Source: Planctomicrobium piriforme
Lineage (GTDB): Bacteria; Planctomycetota; Planctomycetia; Planctomycetales; Planctomycetaceae
Direction of reading: 5' to 3'
Assembly (NCBI RefSeq): GCF_900113665.1
Contig: NZ_FOQD01000014.1
Location: 1-64,000 of the forward strand
DNA: 64,000 nt
Part shown: piece after piece, positions 44,561 to 56,387 of the stretch
Layout: the number at the start of each line of letters is the position of its first letter
Position numbering within the stretch: position 1 is the first letter of the stretch
Notes under the pieces: model-generated
Told to the model about the DNA's origin: nothing
What the model saw: the letters and a program-made list of their open reading frames with translations, nothing else
The model's database searches: none
Translations under genes and position numbers: made by a program

Positions 44561-44697
44561 ACTGCAGGATGAACGCTCAAGCGATAGGGTACCTAACGCT
44601 CCGATGCTCGGCTTTGACGACGGTCTTGCTTCCAAAGTTCACTTGCTGGATTCGCACGGCTGGCGCGGCCGTGGTACGCAAGTTTGCCGCGCCGCCG

Positions 44698-46629
44698 CTA
44701 TGTGATCGTCAACGTGATCGCGGCGGAGGTTTTGAGGTTGAAGCTGGCGTCGCCCCCGTAGGCTGCGGTGATCGAGTGCGTGCCGACGGTCAGCGTCGAG
44801 ATCGAGAACGTCGCGATGACTTTCCCGTTCACCACGCTTAGAGTGCCGGTGCCGATCGCCTTGGTTCCATCGCGAAAGACCACCGCTCCGGTCGGCACGC
44901 CGACGCCTGGCGAGACCACTCCGATGGTGGCGGTCAGTTTCACGCTGACGCCGGCTTTGGCGGAGGCGACTGACGAAGTGACGACGGCGGTGGTGTTCGC
45001 TTTGGCGATTGTTTGAGTCAACACGGCCGATGTACTCGTGTTGAAGGCGACGGTGCCTGCAAAGACGGCGGTGATCGAGTGCGTTCCGACGCTCAAGCTG
45101 CTGGTGACGAACGTGGCGACGACCTTGCCGTTCACCAGGCTCATCGTGCCTGTCCCCAGCACCTTCGTGCCGTCCTTAAACGTGACCGTTCCGGTGGGGA
45201 AGCCAGAGCCAGGGCTGACGACTCCCAATGTCGCGGTCAGTGTCACGCTCTGCCCGAAGACGGCATTTGCCAGCGAGGTTTTGAGCGTGGTAGTCGTCGA
45301 GGCTTTGCCAATCGATTGAGAAATCGCGGCGGAGGTGCTGTTCTTGAAGCTGGCGTCGCCGGCATAAGCGGCGGTGATCGAGTGCGATCCGATGCCTAGT
45401 CCGGATGTGGTGAAAGTCGCGACTGCTTTTCCATTCACCACGCTGAGAGTGCCTGTCCCCAAAACCGTCGCGCCATCTTTGAAGGTCACGGTTCCCGTCG
45501 GGACGCCGACGCCAGGACTCACGACCCCCAGGGTGGCGGTCAGCGTCACGCTTTGTCCGAAGACAGCGGTCGCAGCAGAGGATTTGAGGGTGGTGGTCGT
45601 CGACGCCTTCACCACGGCTTGTGTGACGACGGTCGACTTGCTCTCGACCAGCACACCGCTCCCTTCAAAGACCGCGCTGATGGCGTGGCTACCAACGGAG
45701 AGCTTGGTCGTCGAGAAAGTGGCGACCGCTTTGCCGTTCACGACGCTGAGCGTGCCGGTTCCCAACACCGTTGTGCCGTCTTTGAAGGTCACGACGCCAG
45801 TGGGCGTCCCCGTCGCAGGCGTGAGCGCTGCTACCGTGGCGGTGAACGTCACCTTCTGTCCGAACGCGGCGGAAGCGGGCGTTGCAGCGAGCGTGGTCAT
45901 TGTACTGTCGAACGAGCCAGTCGACGCGAACTGCGAGGCATCCGTTCCAAATCCGGTCGGTGCGCCGCTGAAGCTGAAGGTGCCCAGATGGAAGGCGATC
46001 TTACCTGTGCCGCCGGTGACAGCCAGCAGTTCGTTAAACACCGTGGGATCAGTCCCGGCGGACTGGGTGAACGTGAACTTTCCGATTCCGGTCGACTCGA
46101 AGCCAGTGCTCGTCAGCACCGTAAGTGTGTCGATGGTCCCCACCGCGACCGCTTTTCCCGACAGGAAGAGCGTCATCGTGTTCACATTACCTGTCGTCTT
46201 GGTGAAGAACTGTTTGCCGATGCCGTCGGTCAGCCCGTTATCGAAGCTGGTCAGCTTCAACGCCGGCGGATTGCCAGGCACGGATGACCCGAACGAAAGC
46301 GTGAACTTCGACGGAGAGCCACCGGCCAGAGCCAGTGAAGCGGGGAACCCCTCAAGGCCGGTCATAGCGATGGAACCGCCGCGAAGCTGCGTATAAGGGC
46401 TGGCGGACGGCGTGGGGATGTTGAACAGATGCTTCGTCGTGTCGAGGTTGCTGGCAATCGCCTTGAACTGGAACGTCGCCGCGGCGGTGCTGCTGAGGAG
46501 CGTTCTGGCTTCGAGCACCAGGACTTGACCGGTCACCTGAGGAGTCGCGATGCCGTTTCTGCGTCGAGCCCGACCGGAACCATTGGGTGCCCACACGGAA
46601 GCGAGACGATCTGCGAAGGGAGAAGACAT
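44698..46629 (-). CDS. Ig-like repeat protein with planctomycete LEPR-like N-terminal tag
   Basis: A 643-residue protein predicted to be exported. Residues 39-46 read LEARTLLS, resembling the LEPRxLLS motif near the N-terminus of many large planctomycete surface proteins. Residues about 60-235 are unlike known domains. From about 240 to the end there are four bacterial Ig-like (Big_3-type) repeats of about 100 residues; each has PTGxVTFKDGTxVLGTGTLSVVNGK and GxHSITAxYxGD. The repeats are close to one another at DNA level and may recombine. No C-terminal anchor is seen. ATG 46629 is used; ATG 46683 would add an Arg-rich 18-residue start. Likely extracellular adhesion or matrix. Confidence 0.82.
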   Translation of the reverse strand: MSSPFADRLASVWAPNGSGRARRRNGIATPQVTGQVLVLEARTLLSSTAAATFQFKAIASNLDTTKHLFNIPTPSASPYTQLRGGSIAMTGLEGFPASLALAGGSPSKFTLSFGSSVPGNPPALKLTSFDNGLTDGIGKQFFTKTTGNVNTMTLFLSGKAVAVGTIDTLTVLTSTGFESTGIGKFTFTQSAGTDPTVFNELLAVTGGTGKIAFHLGTFSFSGAPTGFGTDASQFASTGSFDSTMTTLAATPASAAFGQKVTFTATVAALTPATGTPTGVVTFKDGTTVLGTGTLSVVNGKAVATFSTTKLSVGSHAISAVFEGSGVLVESKSTVVTQAVVKASTTTTLKSSAATAVFGQSVTLTATLGVVSPGVGVPTGTVTFKDGATVLGTGTLSVVNGKAVATFTTSGLGIGSHSITAAYAGDASFKNSTSAAISQSIGKASTTTTLKTSLANAVFGQSVTLTATLGVVSPGSGFPTGTVTFKDGTKVLGTGTMSLVNGKVVATFVTSSLSVGTHSITAVFAGTVAFNTSTSAVLTQTIAKANTTAVVTSSVASAKAGVSVKLTATIGVVSPGVGVPTGAVVFRDGTKAIGTGTLSVVNGKVIATFSISTLTVGTHSITAAYGGDASFNLKTSAAITLTIT

Positions 46630-46864
46630 GAGTTGGCCCCGACTGTGGCGGCGGCGACGTGTTCGTCGGCCAGCGCCGCGCATAAAACAAGAGATTCCCT
46701 GCTACACAGTACGGTGCCTTCCCTGATAAATCCACAAGCATTGATGGGTGCGGGCGAAAATGTCGTGAACGAGAGAATGCATCGCATGAGACGTAATTCG
46801 CTCGGACGATGTCACTTCATACGCAGATGAGAAAACCACGAAAGCAGACCGACTCAGACGCCCT

Positions 46865-47689
46865 TCAGCGAACCACCGATTCTCGCTTCTGCTTGAAAAC
46901 CCAGTCGAGTACCCCGCTGTTGGGATCGCATGTGTAAAGCATTCCACCGTGGCCAACGCCAAGCAGTTCAGTGAATCGCGGGTGCCCGCCCACGGCTTCG
47001 ATGGCGGCGATCATTTCTCTGGTGCGTTCAGGTGAGACAGCTCTGTCTTCGCTGCCGTGAATCGCCCAGATCGGCAGGTCTTTCAACGACGCTGCCCAAT
47101 CGGTCCGACCTCCGCCGCAGATCGGGACGGCCGCCGCGAACAGGTCAGGCCGTCGGGCAGCAAGTTCCCAGCAGCCGGAACCTCCCATTGAGAAGCCGAT
47201 CAAGTACACGCGATCTGGATCGATGCGATCGTCTTGCAGGGTGCGTTCGATCAGTTCTTCCAACTCCGGCATCCAGTGCATCCAGGGAGTGTCGGGCACA
47301 CACTGCGGCGCCAGGATACAACAGGGGAAGGCATGGTCTTTGAACAGCTTCTGCGACAGTGGTTGCAGTTGCCGAACATTGTCGGTTCCCCGTTCGCCTG
47401 ACCCATGCAGAAAGACCACAAGCGGCACACGCGAGTCACGCTGTTCAGGCGGCAGCAAGCGTGCCTGCAACAGTCCCTTGCGGCTCATCACCGAACAATA
47501 TTGAAAAGCCGCGATCGTCTCCGGCTCGACAGGCGGAGCATCCGCCCTGCGTGTGACGCCTCGCGCCGCGGCGATCACAATACAATACACCGCCGCCCCA
47601 GTCACGATGAACGCCAGTGATCTCAAATAAGCTGCGGTTCGCGAAGGGCGTAGCGTTACCGAAGGCGAATGCCTCTGAGCGGAGACCAT
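46865..47689 (-). CDS. Exported alpha/beta hydrolase (esterase/phospholipase-like)
   Basis: A 274-residue hydrolase. An N-terminal hydrophobic segment (LAFIVTGAAVYCIVIAAARG) anchors or exports it. Conserved points are VPLVVFLHGSGERGTDN (oxyanion region), nucleophile GFSMGGSG, acid-bearing IHGSEDRAVSPE, and the His in GVGHGGML, completing a Ser-Asp-His triad in the dienelactone hydrolase/PHB-depolymerase-like group. The substrate is unknown, plausibly acetylated or feruloylated polysaccharide given the neighbouring sulfatase, but that is inference. It is divergent from sulfatase 2 with 238 bases between starts. Confidence 0.82.
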   Translation of the reverse strand: MVSAQRHSPSVTLRPSRTAAYLRSLAFIVTGAAVYCIVIAAARGVTRRADAPPVEPETIAAFQYCSVMSRKGLLQARLLPPEQRDSRVPLVVFLHGSGERGTDNVRQLQPLSQKLFKDHAFPCCILAPQCVPDTPWMHWMPELEELIERTLQDDRIDPDRVYLIGFSMGGSGCWELAARRPDLFAAAVPICGGGRTDWAASLKDLPIWAIHGSEDRAVSPERTREMIAAIEAVGGHPRFTELLGVGHGGMLYTCDPNSGVLDWVFKQKRESVVR

Positions 47690-47927
47690 GATTTGCCTGT
47701 TCGAATGAACTGCATTGGAAGAGATGAGTTGTCGAACTGAATTACGGTTGAGGGCGGCCGAGTGTGAGATGTTTTTGGAATCGACATTAACGCGTGCAGC
47801 ATTCGCACTGTTGGACGCGCCGCCCCATGGCTTCCTGTGGAAGCGAGTCGGGTGGCTGGCCCTGCAGGTTGTCGCGTGCGAAAATGCGAGTCAGTCTTGC
47901 GAGATCCATTGCCGAAGGGGAACCACA

Positions 47928-49613
47928 ATGCCACATCAAGCGACTCACCAAACTGCCGTGATATTGAACTTTGCACGCCTGCTGGCCGGCAGCCTGGCTT
48001 TGATGGCCCTGGCGCCTGCGGTGCTGCAAGCACAGCCACCCAAAAAGCCCAACGTCCTGATCATCTTTGGCGACGACATCGGCATTGCCAACATCAGCGC
48101 CTACAGCGACGGAGTGATGGGCTACGAAACCCCCAACATCGACCGACTGGCCAACGAGGGCCTCCGCTTTCTGCATTACTACGGCGAGCAATCGTGTACC
48201 GCCGGCCGGGCCGCGTTTTTGACAGGCCAGCACGGCATCCGCAGCGGTCTGACCAAGGTCGGCTTTCCCGGTGCGCCGATGGGCATGAGCCAGCTCGATC
48301 CCACCATCGGCGGCCTGATGAAGAATCTCGGCTATGCCACCGCACAGTTCGGCAAGAATCACGTCGGCGACCGCAACGACACGCTGCCGACCGTGAATGG
48401 CTTCGAAGAATTCTTCGGCAATCTCTATCACCTCAATGCCGAAGAAGAGCCTGAACTGCCGAACTACCCGAAAGACCCCGCCTACAAACAGAAATTCGGT
48501 CCGCGAGGAGTTCTCAAGTGCAAGGCGACCGATGTGGATGATCCCACTGTCGACCCCCGCTTCGGAAAAGTCGGCAAGCAGACCATTGAAGATTCAGGCC
48601 CGCTGACGAAGAAGCGGATGGAAACGATCGACGATGAAACGTCGGCCGCGGCCATCGATCACATGCGGCGGCAGCATGCTGCCGGCAAGCCGTTTTTCAC
48701 CTGGTACAACGCCACCCGAATGCATCTCCGCACGCACGTTCGCGAGGGGCATCGCGGCCGCTACCAGCACGGGGACAGCGAATACATCGACGGCATGATC
48801 GAGCACGATGAAACCATCGGCTCTTTGCTGAAAGCCCTGGACGACATGGGTATCGCCGACAACACCATCGTCGTTTACACCTCAGACAATGGCCCGCACA
48901 TGAACTCCTGGCCCGACGGCGCCATGACCCCCTTCCGCTCCGAGAAGAACACCAACTGGGAAGGGGCGTTTCGCGTCCCCTGCCTGGTGCGGTGGCCCGG
49001 CGTCATCAAGCCCGGCACGGTCACCAACCAGTTGATGAGCCATAACGACTGGGTGCCCACGCTCTGTTCCATCGCCGGCGAGCCTGACATTGTGAACAAA
49101 CTCAAGCAGGGCTACACCGCCAACAAGATCAATTACAAAGTGCATCTCGACGGCTACGACCAGTCGGGATTCCTGCGAACGGTGACTGGCACCGCAGGCA
49201 GGAACAACGGAGCGAAAAGTGCCCGCGACAAGTTCTTCTATGCGGACGACGACGGCCTGCTCGTTGCCTTCCGTCAGGGGGACTTCAAGTACGTCTACGC
49301 CGAGCAACGTCTGGCCGGCACGCTCGGCGTCTGGGCCGAGCCCTTCACGCGGCTCCGTTTGCAGAAGATCTACAATCTCATGCAAGACCCCTACGAACGG
49401 GCTGACTTCACTTCCAACACCTATTGGGACTGGAACCTGAATCAGATTGGCGGGGTGTATGGGGCGATGGACAACGTGTTCAAGTTCGCCGAAACATTCA
49501 ACGAATTCCCGCCCCGCGCCTTCCCGCCCAGCTTCGTTCCGACAAACATTCTGGAACAGAAGTTCGACGCGATTAAAGAACAGCGAGCGCGCGAAACGGA
49601 AGTGAAGAGGTAG
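47928..49613 (+). CDS. Exported arylsulfatase-family sulfatase (sulfatase 2)
   Basis: A 561-residue type I sulfatase with signal peptide ending VLQAQ. It has the metal-binding VLIIFGDDIGIANIS, formylglycine site C-T-A-G-R at Cys90, QFGKNHVGDRN, YTSDNGPHMNSWPDG and EGAFRVPCLVRWPG. It is more divergent from sulfatases 1 and 3 than they are from each other, e.g. EEFFGNLYHLNAEEEPE and a different C-terminus. The ATG at 47928 has AAGGGGAACC upstream, so I reject the in-frame extension to 47715. Periplasmic removal of sulfate from sulfated glycans is expected. Confidence 0.9.
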   Translation: MPHQATHQTAVILNFARLLAGSLALMALAPAVLQAQPPKKPNVLIIFGDDIGIANISAYSDGVMGYETPNIDRLANEGLRFLHYYGEQSCTAGRAAFLTGQHGIRSGLTKVGFPGAPMGMSQLDPTIGGLMKNLGYATAQFGKNHVGDRNDTLPTVNGFEEFFGNLYHLNAEEEPELPNYPKDPAYKQKFGPRGVLKCKATDVDDPTVDPRFGKVGKQTIEDSGPLTKKRMETIDDETSAAAIDHMRRQHAAGKPFFTWYNATRMHLRTHVREGHRGRYQHGDSEYIDGMIEHDETIGSLLKALDDMGIADNTIVVYTSDNGPHMNSWPDGAMTPFRSEKNTNWEGAFRVPCLVRWPGVIKPGTVTNQLMSHNDWVPTLCSIAGEPDIVNKLKQGYTANKINYKVHLDGYDQSGFLRTVTGTAGRNNGAKSARDKFFYADDDGLLVAFRQGDFKYVYAEQRLAGTLGVWAEPFTRLRLQKIYNLMQDPYERADFTSNTYWDWNLNQIGGVYGAMDNVFKFAETFNEFPPRAFPPSFVPTNILEQKFDAIKEQRARETEVKR

Positions 49614-49619
49614 CAGCCG

Positions 49620-50099
49620 ATGACGAGCGAGGCATACCTCAGCCGAGCGTTCACGGCAATTTTGTCGGAGCTGCAAATCGGCGCGGAGATTGTTCAAGAC
49701 TCTCAAGTCAACGACGCATTAGGGGGCCTCGAACGGTTCCTACCGGAGGTTCTTGCAGAAATTCACGCTGAATGGCAGGGAGAAGGTCTCGACGGCTTCG
49801 AGTTGTTTGAAGCTCGAAAATCCGGAGAGGCCGAAGTCGAACTATTGGGCATCTGCTGGCTGATTTCGGATCGGTCGGTCGCGCCGCTGCATCTTCAATT
49901 TCAGATCGCCGAGTCGGGAGAAGAGATTTCGTGGATGGAATGCCGTCTCGGAGAACGGGGACATGAAGGACTCGTGCGGTCGCAACCTGAGGCGAAAAGC
50001 CGTTTGATGCGACTGCTGTATTCGACGCAGGCCAATGGAGAGAAAATCGATTGGGCGTACGAGGTGACGTTTGGGGAACGAAGTTGGAAAAGCGATTGA
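49620..50099 (+). CDS. Hypothetical protein, acidic
   Basis: A 159-residue protein, 6 bases after sulfatase 2. No family was recognised. The sequence is balanced and looks coding: ALGGLERFLPEVLAEIHAEWQGEGLDG, then LHLQFQIAESGEEISWMECRLGE. No signal peptide or membrane segment. The location suggests co-transcription with the sulfatase, but functions need not be related. The translation start is a clean ATG; the ribosome binding site is probably GAAGAGGTAGC. Confidence 0.6.
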   Translation: MTSEAYLSRAFTAILSELQIGAEIVQDSQVNDALGGLERFLPEVLAEIHAEWQGEGLDGFELFEARKSGEAEVELLGICWLISDRSVAPLHLQFQIAESGEEISWMECRLGERGHEGLVRSQPEAKSRLMRLLYSTQANGEKIDWAYEVTFGERSWKSD

Positions 50100-50117
50100 A
50101 TCGAAGGGATTTTCTCG

Positions 50118-50456
50118 ATGCACTCTTCAGATCTGTCTGAGCCACCATCACCTTCGAAAATAACCCGCCAAGCATTCAAAGTCGCAGAGATTGCCCACAG
50201 GATTGAGCGAGGGATCGTCGTTACTGCAGACAAGGCTTACAGCGAGTTGCCGGAGTGGTTGGCAATCAAGATTGGTGACGAAATCGAGTTCCGCTCAGGA
50301 AACCGCCGCCTTGGCCGCACTCAAGTTTCGGGGATTGAGCGGATTTCACCTTGGAGTGCGATGGTTGCCTTCACTTTTTTGATGCTTTCAAATCCCGCAC
50401 ATCAAACGCATCCCACTCCCGGCAGTCATCTCCGTACACCTGTGGGAACTCCTTGA
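50118..50456 (+). CDS. Hypothetical protein, uncertain 3' end
   Basis: A 112-residue frame. Residues about 15-75 (TRQAFKVAEIAHRIERGIVVTADKAYSELPEW ...) look coding, with a short beta-like RSGNRRLGRTQVSGIERISPW. The last 30 residues overlap the GNAT gene on the opposite strand and are low complexity with Pro/Thr/His, so the natural end may be earlier or frameshifted. No family was recognised. It lies 18 bases after the previous hypothetical gene. Confidence 0.38.
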   Translation: MHSSDLSEPPSPSKITRQAFKVAEIAHRIERGIVVTADKAYSELPEWLAIKIGDEIEFRSGNRRLGRTQVSGIERISPWSAMVAFTFLMLSNPAHQTHPTPGSHLRTPVGTP

Positions 50457-50829
50457 GTCCGCAGCGTTCGTAGAACGCGGCTGACTGGCTGTGGGATAGA
50501 GTGATGATCGCGATGTCGTTCGCTCCGCCAGCGGTTTCTCTGGCGAGTTCCAGTAGTCGACGACCGATGCCGCGCCGCCGAAAGTCACGGTCGACCCCCA
50601 GGTCGGTGATGAACAGAAAGTAGGCGAAGTCAGTCAGGCCATTGCAGACGCCAATCAGGCGACCTTCGCATCTGGCGGTGATTTGAATGCTGGCATGCCG
50701 CAACAGTTTTTCGATTCGTTCGTGAAAGCGCTGCCGGGGATACTGCCGTCCCAGGTCGCTTCTGGTCAGAAAATCGATGAATTCGTCGACGGTCGTCGGA
50801 GCGCCGGATGAGAAGTCGATTTGCGACAT
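50371..50829 (-). CDS. GNAT-family N-acetyltransferase
   Basis: A 152-residue acetyltransferase using acetyl-CoA. The pyrophosphate-binding motif is LGVDRDFRRRGIGRRLLELAR (RxxGxG/A). An acidic or polar stretch near IIILS-like AIITLSHSQSAAFYERCGLKEF is typical of motif B. The start is ATG 50829. An overlapping 424-residue frame merging this with the PAP2 region is an artefact of an open antisense run. The substrate is unknown. Confidence 0.82.
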   Translation of the reverse strand: MSQIDFSSGAPTTVDEFIDFLTRSDLGRQYPRQRFHERIEKLLRHASIQITARCEGRLIGVCNGLTDFAYFLFITDLGVDRDFRRRGIGRRLLELARETAGGANDIAIITLSHSQSAAFYERCGLKEFPQVYGDDCREWDAFDVRDLKASKK

Positions 50830-50882
50830 ATGAGGCCCTGTACCGCAATTGGGGATTCGCGATTTCGATCCTCGATACGGAT

Positions 50883-51575
50883 TCACCCTGTTTCCGGAGC
50901 CTGAAAGGCTCGTTGTGTCAGCCCGGGATGAAATCCTGAGAGCGATCCCAGTCGAACGGCCCATGCCGCGACGATTCCTCCCAGCACCGATCCGGCGATG
51001 TCGTCGCCGACGAAGTGGTAGTTCATCGCCACCAGGCTGATCAGCATCGGCGGGCAGATGATCAGCAGCAGCCAGCGGCAACGGGGGTAAACATGCCACC
51101 ACACGGCCGCGAAGCCAACTATGCGGCAGGCGTGCCCAGAGGGGAAGCTGCCGATATCGTCGCCGTGGACGAAGGGGTGAAAGCCGTACGTCCCGGTGCC
51201 GATGAGCGACGGGTTGTGGTCGAACCAGGTTTCCGGCCAGTAACGCCCGCACAGGTCGCCGATCGACGTGCGGAACTGGTCGGCGACCAAAAGGCTCAGG
51301 CAGGCGACCACCAAGGTCCACTGACAGCGTTTGAGCGGTCTCAGCGCTCCCAGACCCAGCAGCAGGGTCAGCACCAGCGGCGACCACGACTGCACCCAGG
51401 GTGGTGGAAAGGTGAGCCACTTGAAGATGGTGATTTTGTTGATCTGCTGACGTTCGACGAAGAACGCGACGGGACGGTCGACCCAGAAATAGCAGATGAC
51501 GACGGCGATCGTGCAGACGAATAACGCAATCAGCGTCCGCAGCAGCAGCGTTTGATCCGTGACACCCTTCATCAT
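50883..51575 (-). CDS. PAP2-family membrane phosphatase
   Basis: A 230-residue integral membrane protein. Five to six hydrophobic helices can be read. PAP2 signature positions are CGRYWPETW, SFPSGHA and YHFVGDDIAG (His then Asp four residues on). Substrates of this family are lipid or prenyl diphosphates or phosphatidic acid; the exact one is not known. I chose ATG 51575 because TTGAGGCAGG precedes it; a GTG at 51596 is possible. It is downstream of sulfatase 3 but separated by a strong terminator. The C-terminus is cytoplasmic and short. Confidence 0.83.
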   Translation of the reverse strand: MMKGVTDQTLLLRTLIALFVCTIAVVICYFWVDRPVAFFVERQQINKITIFKWLTFPPPWVQSWSPLVLTLLLGLGALRPLKRCQWTLVVACLSLLVADQFRTSIGDLCGRYWPETWFDHNPSLIGTGTYGFHPFVHGDDIGSFPSGHACRIVGFAAVWWHVYPRCRWLLLIICPPMLISLVAMNYHFVGDDIAGSVLGGIVAAWAVRLGSLSGFHPGLTQRAFQAPETG

Positions 51576-51599
51576 CACTGCCTGCCTCAAGTTCACGAT

Positions 51600-51630
51600 A
51601 AAAAGCGAGCGGCCCAGGTGGACCGCTCGC
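51600..51630 (-). terminator. Intrinsic terminator after sulfatase 3
   Basis: On the minus strand, gcgagcgg-tccacctggg-ccgctcgc is a perfect 8-bp GC stem followed by five T. It sits 30 bases after the sulfatase 3 stop and before the PAP2 gene, so the latter needs its own promoter or read-through. Confidence 0.92.
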
Positions 51631-51659
51631 CGTGAAGATCACCAAATCGAAGCGAAGAC

Positions 51660-53342
51660 TTACTGTCCCGCATGCTCTTTCAATGCCGCTTCGACCTTGC
51701 GTTTGATCTCTTCGAGATTGAACGAGGCCGGAGCCTGCATGGGCGGGTAGTCGATGGCGGTGGCGGCCAGTTCTCCGACAAACTGCTGCACCTGCACGAA
51801 CCGCCAGAACTCGCGGGCCATGAAATCGTTGATATAACCGCCGCCTGCGTTATTCAGGCTTTCCCCTGCGGTCATCGGCGTCCGTTCGAAAGGATCTTGT
51901 CGGATGTTGACGATTGTCGGCATGTCGTTGACCACTTTCGGGCCCGGCCAACCTTCAGGCTGATCGTAGAAGCGGAATTTGAAGTCGTTCACCCGCAGGG
52001 CTCCGAGCTGCGCGCCGCCGAAGTAGAAGATTTCGCGACGGGCGGAATCGGCGCCTTCGGTCAGGTGGCTCAGCTGGTTGTAGCCGTCGAGATGGTTCTT
52101 ATAAGTCCGTTCGCCCAGCTTCACCCCTTTGAGCAACTGATCCTTGACGTTCGGATTGCCGGCGGCGGCACACAGAGTGGGGAACCAGTCCTGACCTGAG
52201 AAGATGCCGTTCGAGACGCTCCCTTCCTTGATGTGCCCGGGCCAACTGACGATGCAGGGAGCGCGGAAGCCCCCTTCGTAAATCGTCCCCTTGGTCGCCT
52301 TAAACGGGGTCATGCCGCCGTCTGGCCAGGTGAAGACTTCAGCGCCGTTGTCGGTGGTGAACACGACAATGGTGTTGTCGACTTCGCCGATTTCTTCCAG
52401 GTGCTTGAGCAGCCCGCCAATGCTGTCGTCCATTTGCGCCAGGCCCGCTTCTTCCAGGCCGTAGTTCGTCTTGCTGTTCATCATTGCCTGATATTTCGGC
52501 GCGAGGAACGTCCAGATGTGCATGCGGGTGGTGTTGTGCCAGATAAAGAACGGCTTGCCGTCTTTCTTGGACTTGTCCATGAACCCGCACGTTTCCTTGA
52601 CGAGCACTTCGTCGAAGGTGGTCATGTCGTATTTGGCCTTGGGCGTGATGTCGTGCATGTTGGGCACGTTCGTCATGTCCGGGAACGGCGCCAGCGGGCC
52701 TTCGTCGACAATCTTCTGCTTGCCGACCTTGCCCCACCGGGGCTGTTCGGTCGGGTCGTCAGTCTCCGTGGCCCAAGTATGCACCAGGTTGCGGGGACCG
52801 TATTTGTCGCGGTACGACTGCTCGTTCGGATACGAATACCAGTACGGGTCCGACATGGCGTCGAGGTGGTACAGGTATCCGAAAAACTCATCGAAGCCGT
52901 GCAGCGTGGGGAGATACTTGTTGAGATCCCCCAGATGGTTCTTGCCGAACTGCCCGGTGGCGTAACCTTGAGCCTTGAGAGCAGTGGCAAGCGAGCAGGC
53001 CTTGTCCGGCATGCCGACATCGGCCCCGGCTTGTCCGACGGTGGTGAGTCCGGTGCGGATGGGGAGTTCACCCGTGATGAACGCCGCGCGGCCGGCGGTG
53101 CAGCTCGCTTCGGCGTAGTAGTCGGTCATTAACATGCCGCGCGCGGCGAGCTTGTCGAGGTTCGGCGTTTTGCCGGACATCATCCCCCGGTGATACGCGC
53201 CAATGTTGAACCAGCCGATATCGTCTCCCATTATGAAGAGAATATTTGGCTGCTTCGCCTGCACCTGTGCGGATGTGGTGAGCGTCAGAGCGATGCCCAT
53301 CACGGCGATCGCGGCCCCCCGCCATGTCTTTGAAAGTGTCAT
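51660..53342 (-). CDS. Exported arylsulfatase-family sulfatase (sulfatase 3)
   Basis: A 560-residue type I sulfatase, a close paralogue of sulfatase 1 at 10796. A signal peptide ends AQVQAKQP. The metal site is ILFIMGDDIGWFNIG, the formylglycine site C-T-A-G-R is at Cys81, and later blocks are ATGQFGKNHLGDLN, DEFFGYLYHLDAMS, VVFTTDNGAEVFTWPDG and GGFRAPCIVSWPGHIK. ATG 53342 has GGGAAACTGAG upstream; longer starts to 53444 are unlikely. Expected to release sulfate from glycans in the periplasm. No sulfatase-maturating gene is present in this window, so maturation must be encoded elsewhere. Confidence 0.92.
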   Translation of the reverse strand: MTLSKTWRGAAIAVMGIALTLTTSAQVQAKQPNILFIMGDDIGWFNIGAYHRGMMSGKTPNLDKLAARGMLMTDYYAEASCTAGRAAFITGELPIRTGLTTVGQAGADVGMPDKACSLATALKAQGYATGQFGKNHLGDLNKYLPTLHGFDEFFGYLYHLDAMSDPYWYSYPNEQSYRDKYGPRNLVHTWATETDDPTEQPRWGKVGKQKIVDEGPLAPFPDMTNVPNMHDITPKAKYDMTTFDEVLVKETCGFMDKSKKDGKPFFIWHNTTRMHIWTFLAPKYQAMMNSKTNYGLEEAGLAQMDDSIGGLLKHLEEIGEVDNTIVVFTTDNGAEVFTWPDGGMTPFKATKGTIYEGGFRAPCIVSWPGHIKEGSVSNGIFSGQDWFPTLCAAAGNPNVKDQLLKGVKLGERTYKNHLDGYNQLSHLTEGADSARREIFYFGGAQLGALRVNDFKFRFYDQPEGWPGPKVVNDMPTIVNIRQDPFERTPMTAGESLNNAGGGYINDFMAREFWRFVQVQQFVGELAATAIDYPPMQAPASFNLEEIKRKVEAALKEHAGQ

Positions 53343-53646
53343 CTCAGTTTCCCGCTGAAGTTGACGACAGTTGAAATCGAAACAGCCCCCGGCCGTTCGC
53401 GTGGTAGCACCGCAGTGCGATCCACATTTGAAGCGATCATGCAACGAACACGCTGCCGCGTCAATGAAGTGCCAGGCGAGCTTTTAAGGGTTGTGAAAGA
53501 CTGATGAAGACCCCGCGCCGACGCGTTGAAGTGGCATTCCATATCCAGCCGGCGATTCGCTGAATAGAATACTGTTGACGGCGTGTTCGACGCCGCGGGC
53601 CGGTTCCGGCATCTGCAGTGGCTCTGATCCACCAGAAGGGCTGGAG

Positions 53647-56256
<2,610 letters not shown>

Positions 56257-56279
56257 GCCGTTTATACTCAATGACTTGT

Positions 56280-56304
56280 CAGTTTTCAGTCGTCAGTATT
56301 CAGT
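56280..56304. repeat. 25-bp dispersed repeat upstream of the HD-domain gene
   Basis: cagttttcag-tcgtcagtattcagt matches 38244-38268 with one difference and in the same orientation. It lies 84 bases before the HD gene. Confidence 0.7.
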
Positions 56305-56387
56305 TCTGGCTGAGCCAGCAACAGCCGTGACGACTGTTCAAACGAATTCCTTTCTCGTGCAACGCCCGACACGCAACGGGCAACAAA

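Noticed and set aside
50371..51645. A 424-residue minus-strand frame joining the GNAT region to an upstream part
   Set aside because: The upstream part is antisense-like, Arg-rich and overlaps the well-supported PAP2 gene in another frame. The GNAT domain starts cleanly at 50829.
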